64,000 nt of DNA from Trichoplax sp. H2 (Eukaryota; Placozoa; Uniplacotomia; Trichoplacea), in contig NOWV01000001.1 of the NCBI GenBank assembly GCA_003344405.1, forward strand, positions 682,001 through 746,000, given 5' to 3'. Of this stretch, positions 11,351 to 23,541 are shown piece after piece (position 1 is the first letter of the stretch; each line of letters begins with the position of its first letter). The translations under genes were made by a program, and so were the position numbers. The notes under the pieces are model-generated. The model saw only the letters and a program-made list of their open reading frames with translations, did not search any database and was not told the DNA's origin.

Positions 11351-13541
11351 CAGTAATACTCAAAGATTTGAAGTCAATCTAAATCTGCTTCCGAATTTTA
11401 TAAATAAATCAAATAACCCCACAAATACTCCGACAGAGTTCATCAAGATTAACAAGAACTTGTAAAAGTAGTCCTACTGTATTGCCATCACTCTGTGAGG
11501 ATTCAACAAGTTACTTCTCCGGTGCAGAATCAGCCTCAGATTCAGGGCAATGGGGGGGGGGGTATCGTCATTCGATCAGAGTGGAATGCAATTTTGACTG
11601 ATTTTGTTTCACAGCGACTATTGGGAAGCTAGTAATCATTATATCATTGTCGCACTAATTTCAAGCATCAATCAATAATACAGTAGATCTGATATCAAGT
11701 TCTACGCGCATAGTAGCAACGTGGTAATTTGTTACTGTAAATTTTCAATTACATCCTAATTCCAGTATCAATAAACGAATATGCTTACGTAAATATAGAG
11801 GCTAAAGGAAGTACGCGTAGCTGTCCTTCATGAAATCAATCTTTATGATAGTAGGCTTGTCGAGAGTATTAATTATGTAGCTCTAAGGTTACTAACGCAG
11901 TAAAATTATAATTTGAATTACGTAACTCCTTACTTGAACATGACTATTCTAGAAAGTACTGCTGATATACATTTACTCTGCTTTCATAATTTTTCCGTGA
12001 CATCAAATATGCAGGATATCAAGCGCTATTCTATTGCTACGAATTGAGTAGTTTTGGTGATATTACAGTTAGAACCAAACACAAATAGGGACTAAACAAT
12101 CTAAACCCAGTTACAGAGTGCAAAGTAGTAGATAATCCATATGCGTAGAATTAACAATCTACTTTTAAAGTACATTGCTGATTGTAATTCAGAATTGCCA
12201 TAGATATAAAGAAAACTTGTCAGAGTAACGAGCACTTATTATCTCATTTAGGATAATTTGTCAGTGTACAACATGAATCAGGACAAATATTCTATAATAC
12301 TTAGTTGTGGCGTAGATACATGGAATATTAATTTTAATTAGTTTACTAAGCGGCTTGGCAGTTCATACAGTACATACATAACTTGCAGTATATTTAAAAT
12401 TAACACGTGCCTCTGCAACTTATTCATAACTTTAGTTTTGCTACATTGGTATGTTCTAGAAGAACCCCTATACATTACATTACATATGACCACTTGAGCA
12501 AATGATATCGGTAAGTTTGACACGATACCTGCTCGCAAATATTAACATTATTTCCGTTTATGTCGTTGTCAAAGATGTACAACATTACTTTTTGACTTTA
12601 ATTCAATTGCTTTTATGCCTCTAAAAATTATTTAAATAGACTTAAATTAATTGCTTGTGCAGATCGTTGAGGCGTTTGTAATGCAAGCGTGCGAATAAAA
12701 TTATATATCGAAATTATTGATATGCATAATAAGGACCTACAGTCATGCGAGCTAGGATGTATCAAACATGGCAAAGGTGTATAACTTTAGATGACATTAG
12801 TCTATTTGTGATGATGATCTACTGCGATTGTTTACGAATAAAAACTCAATATATATGTAGAATTCATATAAAGCCTTTATTCCTCAAGTAAGTTAATTTA
12901 CAATTAGTTAATTCACAACTTAACCAATTTTCTATAAACGGATATATTTAGAGGATTTGGAACTCTAGTATTGACTTCTATTATCAAAAGTTAATTTGAT
13001 GATAATAGCCTTTGTTAAGATATTAGTTTTAAGAAATTTTTTATTTTGAATTCTAATTCGTATCTCTAAAGGTCATCAATCCATGGTGATTTTAATTATT
13101 TTGATATCACGCTGATTATATTGTAACATATGTTAATTTAGCCGCGAAGAAAAACAATGACTTCTTGTGAATGCCCTATAAAATTTATCAAGGACGTAAA
13201 TGAATGTAACTCCTTCCAATTTAACGCAATTAGTATCAAGCCAGCTAAATTAATTTGATATTAATAGGAGAGCAGTGACAGCTTTAAATTAAAACAAGTT
13301 TTCTTTAAAATTGACAACTATTCCTTATAGATATAAGTATTGAATTCCTATAAAATTCGAAATTGTGTATCACGTATCATCTATAAATACGTATGTATTA
13401 TTGATGAGAACTTTTCAAAATACAGTCAATACATAGCATGGAATATGTTAATTTTCACGAATAACATACCGCCTCATAGCAATGTGTGCAGATGTATTGT
13501 CCAAGGCTAAAGTTGGGCTATATTGTTATATTGTTGTAGAT

Positions 13542-13557
13542 GGTTTCTATGGAAACC
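13542..13557. promoter_or_regulatory. X-box-like (RFX-type) inverted repeat
   Basis: GGTTTCTATGGAAACC is two half-sites, GGTTTC and GGAAACC, in inverted orientation, close to the RFX consensus GTTNCCATGGNAAC. It lies 540 bases upstream of the TIR-SAM start codon. RFX factors control ciliary and some immune genes in animals. Binding here is inference. Confidence 0.5.
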
Positions 13558-14096
13558 ACGCTGGGCAATGAGAAGGATTGAAGAATTTGTACCTAATAAA
13601 ATCGATCTTATCCTGACATTGTATTGCTAACTCCTACATTATAACAAGTACAATTTACATTATTTGTCGTTTCATAATTAAAGGTTTGTCACTTTGCTGT
13701 GATGCACAGCTGCAATGATTTCATTGCAATAGGTACATCACTTTTCGTATGTTCTATGCTGACACAGTTTGAGAATAAAATTGGATAGGAATCGCTGCAA
13801 AATCTTGTAATAATTTGCGAAAAAAACGCTGTAAGTATTGCATATGACGCCTGTTGATTAAACTAGCTATATCACGTAAACGTTGTGTGCGATAGAAGCT
13901 GTGATTACACTAGCTATTTTCTGATTAATATATTTAGATAAATGAGGCATTGTCTGTTTAGCTTGTTTTAAGGAAATCTTATATTGATTTTTATCGATTT
14001 AAGGTAATAAACGAAAAGCTGGTCAAATAATTCGATTGAAAGGTAGAAATTATAAAAGACTTCATACACCTTTAGCAAGGATAGTGATCAACTAGA

Positions 14097-17000
14097 ATGG
14101 ACATGGAAGGAGAAAATTCTGAACAAGAAAAAGAAGAACAAAATATAGAGACAAGAAATTCGAACAAACAAAGTGATCAACTAAGCCCACATGATAGTAA
14201 TAATATAGATAATCATGATGCCAATAGTATTGATAGAAGACAATCATCAATAGGAGAAGAAAGTTCCCTGTCTGATAAGGTTTCTAATCTTGATGAAAAA
14301 GATCAAGCGGATGATCAAGGTGATAACGTTAAAGAAAGTAGTGATGAAAGCCCAGAAGAAAAGGCAGATGAAGAACAGAAAATAAAAAGTGTAGATGGAA
14401 ATGATGCCCTTCAGAATGGTATTAATGCCGAACAAGACGATGATAAAAATAGCCAAGAAAAAACTGATAGAGTGAATCATGGCATGACGAACGGGGATAG
14501 AGAGGAACCTACTAACGATCAGCAAAATGACCATGGGACAGATGTTAAAAATGACGATGGGCAACAAATTGGCCAACAGGATCAAACAGCAGAAGCTGAT
14601 AAACCACCGGATGGAAGTGTTCAAGTATCAAAACCTAAACGCAAGCGACGACGGAATATCTTCATTTCGTACAGTTTAGATGCACCATTTACTGAAAGAA
14701 AGTTGGTTGCAGAGACTGTTAAACAACTAAAAGAACTCGGTTTTCATGAAGATCTATGGTATGATAAAGATGAGATTGAGATAGATTCGCCATTGTGTTT
14801 TTCAATTAGGATGGAACAATCTGAGCGTTGCAAAGCTGCAGTATTATTTCTTTCGTCAAGTTATTTTCATTCACGAGCATCATTTTACGAATATAACACC
14901 TTAATTCAGCGACATCGTTTAGCAACAACACAGGCTACGCCATCTGACACCAGACCAATTAAATTATGTGTTATCATTTGCGAACCGTTTAATTTCCCGA
15001 ACGATATTAGTTATATTTCATCAGATCAAGTTATTTTGCGGTTAGATGGCAATTCTATGTCGAGATTAAGCATAGCTGAAAAGGCATCTGCTGCAATTGG
15101 GACCTTGACTAAAGTTTTAGAACCATTTTGTTCGGGTATAGCAACTCGTTTACCTACGCCACCTTCACGGCATGGCCTGTCAGACAGCTATAAAGTAACT
15201 AAATTATTAAAATGGTCAGTCGACGACGTTCAGGAGTGGCTAACAAGTTTGCAAATTCATGAACGCTATATGATGACATTTGAAGAGTATCGCATCGATG
15301 GTTACTTGCTAAGTTGTTTAACAGATGATGATCTCATCCAGCAATTCGGCATAGATAGTCGAATAACAAGGAAAAAATTACTACAAAAAATACGAGTGGA
15401 ATTAGAAAACGAAGTTAAATCGCCAAATAATTGGTATTTACGATGGCATTGGGCTAGAATACGAGATAATAGTGTTTATGTAATTTACGATCCGATGGAC
15501 AAAAAAGTTGTTCGTTCACTAGTTGAGGATTTATCGAAAAAGCATTATCAGGTATTGCATTAGTGATCTAAGTGCGTCTCATTTACGTACTACAGTAATA
15601 ACAGTTTTAATTAAATATCTTTATCATGGTTATCACTATATAGAAGTAACATTGGCCATTATACAGTAGTACAGTAATATAGTTTTTATTCTTATTCAAT
15701 GCCATAATTATTATCAGTTTATTTCTGATTGATAGCGTATACGTTTTTCTTAGAAATATTTATATCTTTAGTAATTATTATCTGCATCCCCAATTTTAGA
15801 TACTGGCCCATGATAAATTAGGGCGATCGAAGGAAGAATTTATTCGTTTTAATGGTCACCGATTAGCCGTATCCAAGCATGTTGTAATTGTATTGACAGC
15901 TACATCCGCAGCATCACCATTTGTCTATCAAGAAGTATTATTAGCCGATTGGTTGGGCAAAACACCAATCTCTATGGTTTTTCATAATTGCTATAACAAC
16001 ATGAAATTATCATTACGGTCAATACTAAATGATCGCTCTGCGGTTGATTTCCAACATACTCCGTATAATGATGCTATGGATGTCTTATTTTTCAAATTAC
16101 ATTCTGGTTCACATCTTCATGGCGTTTACTTACAGCAAGACTACATCGAACGAGTTAATGATAATATGAAAACGCTACAGTCGATAGGATCGCCAGGTAA
16201 GCTTATGATACTAGGTAATATACGTCAAATCATCACGTCAGAGGAAATATTGCTTTTACACTAAATAAATATCTGACTAATATGTGCTGATTGATTAATT
16301 AATTAAGACCTTTCCTCAACTTTATTAGAAGGTCAATCATTTACAGACAAGGATCCGGTTGTTTTTATATCGTATCAATGGGATAGCCAGTCTAAAGTAG
16401 TACTATTGAAAGAACAATTGGAAGCAAATGGTATTCCTTGTTGGATAGATAGGCCGAATATTACAATTAATAAGAATCAGATGTCCTCGCATACAGGACA
16501 TAATAGAACATCCGGTAAGAACATAAAGTTGCCTTTGTTTTTAGATTTCTTTCTGATATTGCAATGTTGAGGTATCTTTTGATTTCAGCTATTTATGTAG
16601 CCACTTACTAGAACCTATTAGACTATGTCGTTAATTTAGTATATATATATTACTTTATAATTGACAATATAACGGAGCTTAACGATGATTTCTTTTGAAC
16701 ATGAACTAGCTTTAATTAGAAATACCATACGGTAGTATTTAGAAATATTTTATGTAATCTCTTAGGATCGTGGGATACAGTCTTTTATATTATCCGAAAA
16801 ATTAAGCAGTATTTTATTTATTAAAGTCACCTACCAGCCTATTATAAAAAGTGAAAGTGATCACGATACATAGTAGAGAAGCATTTGCTATATAAGCTTA
16901 ATTTAGCATTAGCGTATTGCAAAGTACAGTATTGTTACAGTAGTGCTCAGGTATAACTCATAGTTATCTTATTATTCATGCTACGTTGCTAAACATTCAA

Positions 17001-17515
17001 TACAGTCCATAATTATGGACCATACTGTACATTTATGAGCTAGGATTCAATGTATTGCATGTATTAGTATATCTGGAACAAAAAGCAGCCTTAAATATAC
17101 TTAAAAGCCTAATAAACTCGGTTCTATTTCATGAATAGGTATGGCATCCTCTCTTTCCAATAACATGACAAATATTGTGACAGATACTATTCAAAGTGAA
17201 ATTCAAAGAGTCATGAAAAACTGCAAAGTAGTACTTTGCTGCATGACACCTAAATATACGAGATCGGATAATTTCTATAAAGATTTGGCATTAGCCGATT
17301 CTCTTTCCAAGCCAATCTTGCCTGTAATGTTACATTTTATGCCATGGCCGCCAGAAATTGCTGCACTCCATCTTCGTAAAAACCTGGCTAGCTTAGAATA
17401 TATCGATATTAGCAGTGAGAAATTATTTAGAAGAAATTTTGCTACCGTAATTAACCAAATTCAGCGCCACCAATCACAAACTATGGCGGTACCAAAACTG
17501 CCACCACTGAAATAA
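14097..17515 (+). CDS. TIR-SAM-TIR-TIR multidomain protein
   Basis: Exons 14097-15551, 15800-16196, 16329-16514, 17139-17515; 2415 bases, 804 residues, phases continuous. Residues 1-178 are low-complexity and rich in Asp, Glu, Asn and Gln, followed by a basic KPKRKRRR stretch that resembles a nuclear signal. TIR1 (about 187-340) starts NIFISYS and has FYEYN with Glu265 at the position of the SARM1 catalytic Glu. A SAM domain (about 371-437) reads KWSVDDVQEWL, then DDDLIQQFGI. TIR2 (about 458-617) starts SVYVIYDP and has FVYQEVLLADWLGK with Glu530 at the same site. TIR3 (about 625-795) starts VVFISYQWD and has FYKDLALADSLSKPILPV with Asp728 there. No signal peptide, membrane segment, LRR or ARM repeats, so it should be intracellular. 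SARM1 is the nearest known architecture (SAM plus NADase TIR), but the order and number differ. NAD cleavage or signalling adaptor are both possible; function is inference. Confidence 0.9.
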
Positions 17516-18776
17516 TGCAGTGCGAATTTTAAATGTATGAATTTTTCTAATAATTATTTTGAATACACATTATGTTCGACATTATTTTATTTCTATATAA
17601 AGACTTTAATGTATACTGATTACTTGTATCAGAAACTATCAAGAGAGTAGCTCATACTAATATCTAAGCTAATTTGCTGAAACTTAGTTATAAATTTTAT
17701 ATTGGAATATGGCGGAAAATAGCTAATTCCGGATTTAAAAATTAAAGTCAATATTGCATTATAATTTTTTTGATAATACTAGTAATGCATAATAGAAATT
17801 TTGAGAACACTTTTTGTATAGTGAAATCCAAGTTATGTTTTAACATTTCAAGTACTAAAATATGCATATCTTACTCGAAGAGATTATTATTGGAGATTGC
17901 TTAGACACTACCATATGTATTAACCTCATCCCAAGCTTAAAAATAACAATTTAATATTACACTACATTGTATATAAATTATTTTTAATCATGTTGCTACA
18001 TTAAATTTATAATATTTCAAGCGCTGTATAATAAACTAGTACTAAACTTAGTAAATGCACTGAATCAGATAGGGTTTATTTTGCTTCGACGTTAGTATTG
18101 AGAAACAGGAAAATAAAATGGTTACAGCTCTCTACAAGTGTTTAATCATATGACATTGCTATTTAATGTGTCGCATACATGTATTAATGGAAGCATGAAA
18201 TTCCTTTGGGCTTCACTTAGAGCGTTAGCTTAGGACTGTACATTTACCAGTTATAATATTACTTGATCACTCTTTTTGCATTTTTATCTTAAATCCTGTT
18301 ACTTATGTATGAATCTATGATTTATTTATCATTAAGATTATTAGTTTATAGTATTAGATTTATAGCTTATTGATTCCCTTTAGCAAATGCTATATTAAGT
18401 TTAGTTTTTCTTCTACACTATCTACTAGTATCAATAATTTAGAATATTTGTCGAATGCTAAAATGTTCACTGAATTTCTAACATGACTCTTTAAGAACCA
18501 ATCACAATTAAGTAGGCTAAATTTCTCCGAATGCTTTAATTTTATACCATCAACAATTTTATATTTTAGTTGAAAAAGAGCGTTTTATTGAACGGAATGA
18601 TAGATACATACAGTTATATTAATAGATTTGTGTATTTGCTACACTTCCTTTAAGATATCTATTTAGTACAATTTAAATTAGGCTTAGACAATATAGAATC
18701 CTATGATACATTAATTATAATCCATAGAGTACTGTATCTTAGCTTCATTTAAAAATGAAGTACGCGTAGGTTGTAC
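17516..18776. other. Convergent 3' intergenic region, AT-rich
   Basis: Between the stops of the TIR-SAM gene (+) and RTF2 (-). No exon-like frame and, notably, almost no GTAC palindromes. Confidence 0.6.
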
Positions 18777-20881
18777 TTAAAGATTGTAGGGATCGTAGGT
18801 AACCCAATGAGCGGTATCTCGTTTTGATTTTGTTGGTCCACTCTTAGTGAAAATGGATTTAAAAGTTTTCGACTTTGGTTTTAAGTCATTCTTATCCATG
18901 ATATCTTTTGTAGCACTAGCAGCACCATAAATAACAGCGTCGTTAACGTTACTATTGATTTTTCGAACTTTAGGCGTGATTTTATCGGAATTCGAAGGAG
19001 TTTTAGTAATGGGCTTATATAACGAGGTTGGGTCAACTTCCTGAATTTTTCGTTTCTTCAACTAATGAAAATATAGATGGCTAGATTAGTTGAATTACTT
19101 AATTCCATGCAACAGCTTCTATATATTGCAATGGATGTAGATAACATCAAAGTATCATTATGATTAATTTAAGATATGCAGTATAAAAATTTTTTACCTT
19201 TTCTTTTTTAGCAGCTAATCGTCTCTCTTTCATCTTGCCATGAAGCTTTTCGACATCATTTTTGTCTCCATTAATGACAATAATATCATTATCATCGTAT
19301 TCTTTGTTACACTATCCATAATAGAAAATTAAAGCAAGAAAGTAGTCTTTCGCTTAGAAATAAGGATCACAAGGTGTTACAATGATAAATAATAGATATG
19401 AATGTAGCCATCAGTGTTACAATATGTATTACCGATGGACACTTTTTAATTGGAATTTCTTTTAAGGCACGTTCTGATAAAACACAGCCACAATTCCATA
19501 GAAAGCAAAATCTGAATAAAATCAAATTAATTTAAAAGGCGCAAAATTAGCATTATATTAAGTATTTTTAATAATACAGTAATTTATATATTTAATACCG
19601 ATATCTGCCATTCATTTCAAACCCAACTACCGGACAGATGAACTCTGAATCTTGATGATCATAATACGAATCGGCTACCCAACGCTTAGAATCATTCTCG
19701 CTATAAGCTGGATTGATTGTTAGCTTTAATTCTTTTACATCCTAAGGATTATATAAATTGCAATGCAATGGCTTTAATTCACGAGTTCATCATGGGTGAC
19801 CAAATACAATATACTGTAGGTGCGTATACATTGTAGATATCGTTTAGAATTGAGATTGATTAGGTGTATATCAGTGTACGTAAGTATAGTATATGTGCTA
19901 AAAATTTAACAATTTTATAAATCATCGCATAGGAACAAACCTTTAAACCACGAATGTGAGGGCAGTTATCAGAACTTTCTTTATCTAGTAGGTATTCAAT
20001 AATGGCGTCTTTGTTATACAATCTGTAATTAAAATGGAGTTATCATGACCATTTGGGTTTCATAAATAGGCTTGATACCAACAAGCAACAGCACATATAC
20101 CCAGCAATACGTAGAGTATATCGTAAACATACGATTTACTGAAGAGTCATTATCATCACGGTAGAACAGCGGTAACTAGTTTAAATTGCCTATTCTTATT
20201 ATGCTACAGAAATGTTTACTAGTGTATTTGTACCGGCTAGCTATATTCTGATTGCGATATATGAAATAAACCGAAGATACTATAATAACAAAACAGTGAT
20301 ATTTATGCTTTGCACTTCGGGTTCAACCCGATTTGTACTGGAGTTCGCTGCAACAATGTAATACGGCATAAATACAGAGGTACAATTTGATAAGGGATCA
20401 GTTTGTTGTAAACTAAGCCAAGAGTATTTTAGAATTTCATTAACTTCCACGATAATTTTGTAATGATAGTCTCCAGTACGCATTGCATTGCAAGATTCTA
20501 CAAAACTTGTATATGTATGCATCTAGTTGGCAATGCGTTAGCGTATATAGCATACTTTCCAAGCTCACATCCAACCATTGGCAGCTGCAAGTGTTGCTGA
20601 GTGATTGTACAATGACGCCATCGTGCTTGTAGCTCGTAGTCTTTCTCAACCTAGAGCCCATTTTTATCGCCATTAGTACGTTATAAATTAATTAATCATT
20701 CAGTCAAGGTCTCGTCTACAGTAGATGTACAATCTCGCTTACAGTATACCAAACTGGTAAGACACTATATCTTAATCCAAGTACGTTATGGATAAGTAAG
20801 AGGCTATCCTACCTTTTCGGGTTTCTTTTTAGTTTTCACCAGTTCACCTCGACGTGGTATGGAGCCACCATCATTTCCCAT
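18777..20881 (-). CDS. RTF2: Replication termination factor 2 (RTF2)
   Basis: Homologue of fission yeast Rtf2 and human RTF2 (RTFDC1), a nuclear fork-associated protein with a degenerate RING-like fold that is removed from stalled forks by shuttle proteins. Exons in transcript order: 20881-20813, 20650-20556, 20022-19941, 19741-19599, 19511-19433, 19311-19198, 19061-18777; 867 bases, 288 residues (human 306), phases continuous. Blocks: MGNDGGSIPRRGELVKTKKK at the start, CTITQQHLQLPMVGCELG, LYNKDAIIEYLLDK, FICPVVGFEMNGRYRF, WNCGCVLSERALKEI, then a Lys-rich, disordered C-terminal third ending in AHWVTYDPYNL. The paired Cys/His positions of the C2HC2-like region are visible (CPVVG, WNCGCV, KKCPSC). 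The 5' end faces NME6 across about 1 kb. Confidence 0.96.
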
Positions 20882-21894
20882 CTTGTTTCCACCAAGCTTT
20901 AAGTCTGCTAAAGATGCAGTTAGGAAAATAGGAAGAAATAAAATGATAGAAATTGGCGTACTAATGATAAGTTCTAAACAGTAATATAATAACGGGCATA
21001 CAGAACAGTATAGCGTGGAATCGTATTACCGTGCAGTACAGTACAGTACAGTGTACAGTACGTCACATACTGTACAATACAGTAGTATGTACTGTAGTAA
21101 CTCGTAACCTCGTTTGCAAATGTCAATTACAGTAATCTCGTTCCGTTCCATATCGTACCGTTCCATATCGCACCGTTCCGTACCGCATTGTTCCATACCG
21201 CACTGCAAATTGCAATGCACGCTCTAAAAGCTGTAATCACAGTTCTGTACATACTATACTGTACTGGAGCGTGGGTCTAAAGCTAGTGAGTACTTACTTA
21301 CTGAGTAGTCCAGTACTATACAGTGTACTGTACCATCGACTGCAGTACTACACTAGAAGAAGACTTGGACTTGACCTGACTGTCAGGCCTAAGTCGGTCT
21401 GTCTGTCTTGGACTGATTAGTGATCACTCGCATCGCATCGCACGGAAGCAGATTCTACAGTATCTACTGTACAGTGTACTGTACAGTGTACAGTACAGTA
21501 CTAGAAGAAGACTTGGACTTGACCTGACTGTACCATCGACTGCAGTTACTAGAAGAAGACTTGGACTTGACCTGACTGTCAGGACTAAGTCAGTCTGTCT
21601 GTCTTGGACTGATCACTGATCATTTAATCGTATCGTACGAAAGCAGAGTGTACAGTATAGTACTGTACTCTAGATATCTACTGTATTCGTACTGTACAGT
21701 ACTGTACTGTAGATAGTATCGTCAAGAAAAAGGTAAACAATCTGCGGTGTCGATTCCGACGACCATCGGAAAATCATCTTCATATAAACAAGTTATCTGT
21801 GAGATTTTATTAAGCATCAAGGGCGCTGATGTGCTGCACCAAGAGGTATTTAGAGGCCGATAAGGTACGAATTCAATGGACTTGAATAAATGAA
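20882..21894. other. Divergent RTF2/NME6 promoter region filled with repeats
   Basis: About 1 kb between two divergent start codons. Nearly all of it is GTAC palindromes and a duplicated block (separate entries). No coding exon seen. Confidence 0.65.
20990..21720. repeat. GTAC-palindrome cluster with a ~200-bp duplicated block
   Basis: Dense TACAGTACAGTGTACAG words flank two copies of a block starting ACCATCGACTGCAGT at about 21332 and 21532. Both copies continue through AGAAGAAGACTTGGACTTGA and a CTGTCTGTCTTGGACTGAT segment, and a third partial copy starts near 21501. At 21135-21205 there is also a short tandem array of CCGTTCCATATCG-like words. Confidence 0.75.
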
Positions 21895-23541
21895 ATGGCT
21901 AAAATTCAAGCAACCCTCGCTATATTTAAACCAGATATAATGTTACATCCATCACGAGTTCAGGTACTACGTTGATCGTCTAGCCGATTCATGAATTACT
22001 CTAGAAATAAATAAATAATACATTAATATACCACCAGTATAATATACTGTACGTGCACAACGAATGAAAAAGGACTACCCGCGGTAGTTTCTGTCTTTCT
22101 GATTAGTTTATGAATCTCCTGTAATCGCTGATGTGATGTATATTATTATTGCTTAGAACAAGTTGATTCAACTTCGCTAGTTGAGATGGTGAATAAATGA
22201 TTGCTTGCTTTTGTCTCGCGCTTTGAACTTTCCTTAGCTATTGCTCTAGCATCTAGTAAATAATGATCAACTTGGCACGCTACTGTAATTTGTTTTTTAT
22301 CACGAAACGAATACTGCATACCACTGTTATTGTACTAGTACGTACATACACTCGTACTCTGCTTTTGCTTAGTACAAATCGTATTCACTATCATCTTCAA
22401 TAAATTTTCAATCTTTTCACATCGCCTTGCACTCGACCATGCATGGATCGTGCCGTGCCTATTTCTGGTGACAATAGGTATGACTCGTGTCTGAAGTTAT
22501 ACTGTACGTATACCACTGAACTAAAATCTCCTGTTACAATATCGATATTTGATATAGAAAATTCAGCAGCTGATAGAAAAGAATGGAATAAAAGTTTTTC
22601 GAAAAAAACCTTTAACTATGGACGTAAATACAGCTGAAAAGTTTTACGGTGAACACCAAGGTAATCGCCAATAACGTCTACCTGCTGTACGTTTATGCTA
22701 CCAATATTGTATCTTCACGAAACTATATCATTGGACAAAATTTACAATTACCTTCCAGCCCTACATTATATAATTTAAACCGTAAATCAACTTATCTGTA
22801 TGGTTGATGTTGCACTTTAGGTAAATTCTTTTACCCTCGTTTAGTGAACCTAATGACAGGGTAAGAACAAGTAAATATTTCATAAATACATTTGTGCATA
22901 TTTTTTTGCGGTTAGTGATGTTTCGTAAATATTGTTCCTAGAATGAAGTATTAAACTGTAAATATCCTCAATATCATTAGTTTATAAGCGCTGCTGTTAA
23001 TATGCCATAAATTTCTTGCATTTATTAGTACAATCTTTCTATTATCAATTGTACTATGAATCTTATGATTATTTGAATTATTTTATCACTTTATGATCTT
23101 GGTTTCAAGTGGACCAGCAACTATTGCCATTTTAGTTGGTAATAATGCAATTACTCATTGGAGAGATTTAATTGGACCTTCACGTTCTCATCGGTAATTT
23201 CCATACTTTTTATCTGCTATGTTATTGTATTACATACATACTTTTTACATTGATTGTACGTTATTCATTCATTTAACGTCAAATCTGTTAGAGCGAGAAG
23301 TAGTCACCCATCTACTATTCGAGCTATTTATGGCTTAACGGATACAAGAAATGCCGTTCATGGATCAGGTCAGTCATCAGACCCATAATTCGCACTTCTT
23401 TTTCGCCTTTATAAAATATAATTAATATTCATAATTATATTAATAAAATTTTTAGATTCAGTAGAGTCGGCTGCTAGAGAAATCCAATTTTTCTTTCCTG
23501 AGCTCGATTATGACGATTGTGTTAAACAGTGTAAAACGTAA
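21895..23541 (+). CDS. NME6: Nucleoside diphosphate kinase, NME6 type
   Basis: Transfers the gamma phosphate between nucleoside triphosphates and diphosphates through a phosphohistidine; vertebrate NME6 is mitochondrial. Exons 21895-21963, 22558-22660, 22821-22860, 23110-23193, 23292-23368, 23456-23541; 459 bases, 152 residues, phases continuous. It starts MAKIQATLAIFKPD with the KPD motif of NDP kinases. RKKPLTMDVNTAEKFYGEH and GKFFYPRLVNLMTGGP match the central fold. IYGLTDTRNAVHGSD contains the active-site His and the GLTDTRN variant that separates NME6 from the group I kinases. It ends soon after FFPEL. It lacks the longer C-terminal extension of human NME6 (186 residues). I see no clear mitochondrial presequence. 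Confidence 0.94.

Larger units (their letters stand above)
11073..14096. other. Divergent intergenic region between EIPR1 and the TIR-SAM gene
   Basis: Contains a GTAC-palindrome cluster (11080-11350), a ten-base poly-G run near 11552-11561 and an X-box-like palindrome at 13542-13557. Short open frames on both strands have no family signature or splice support. I see no coding exon. Confidence 0.55.

Noticed and set aside
12338-12538. 66-codon minus-strand frame in the EIPR1/TIR spacer
   Set aside because: Composition is like the surrounding DNA and no family motif or splice support is seen.
14247-14624. 125-codon hydrophobic frame on the minus strand
   Set aside because: It is opposite the Asp/Glu/Asn-rich N-terminus of the TIR-SAM gene; the hydrophobic look is the complement of GAT, GAA and AAT codons.
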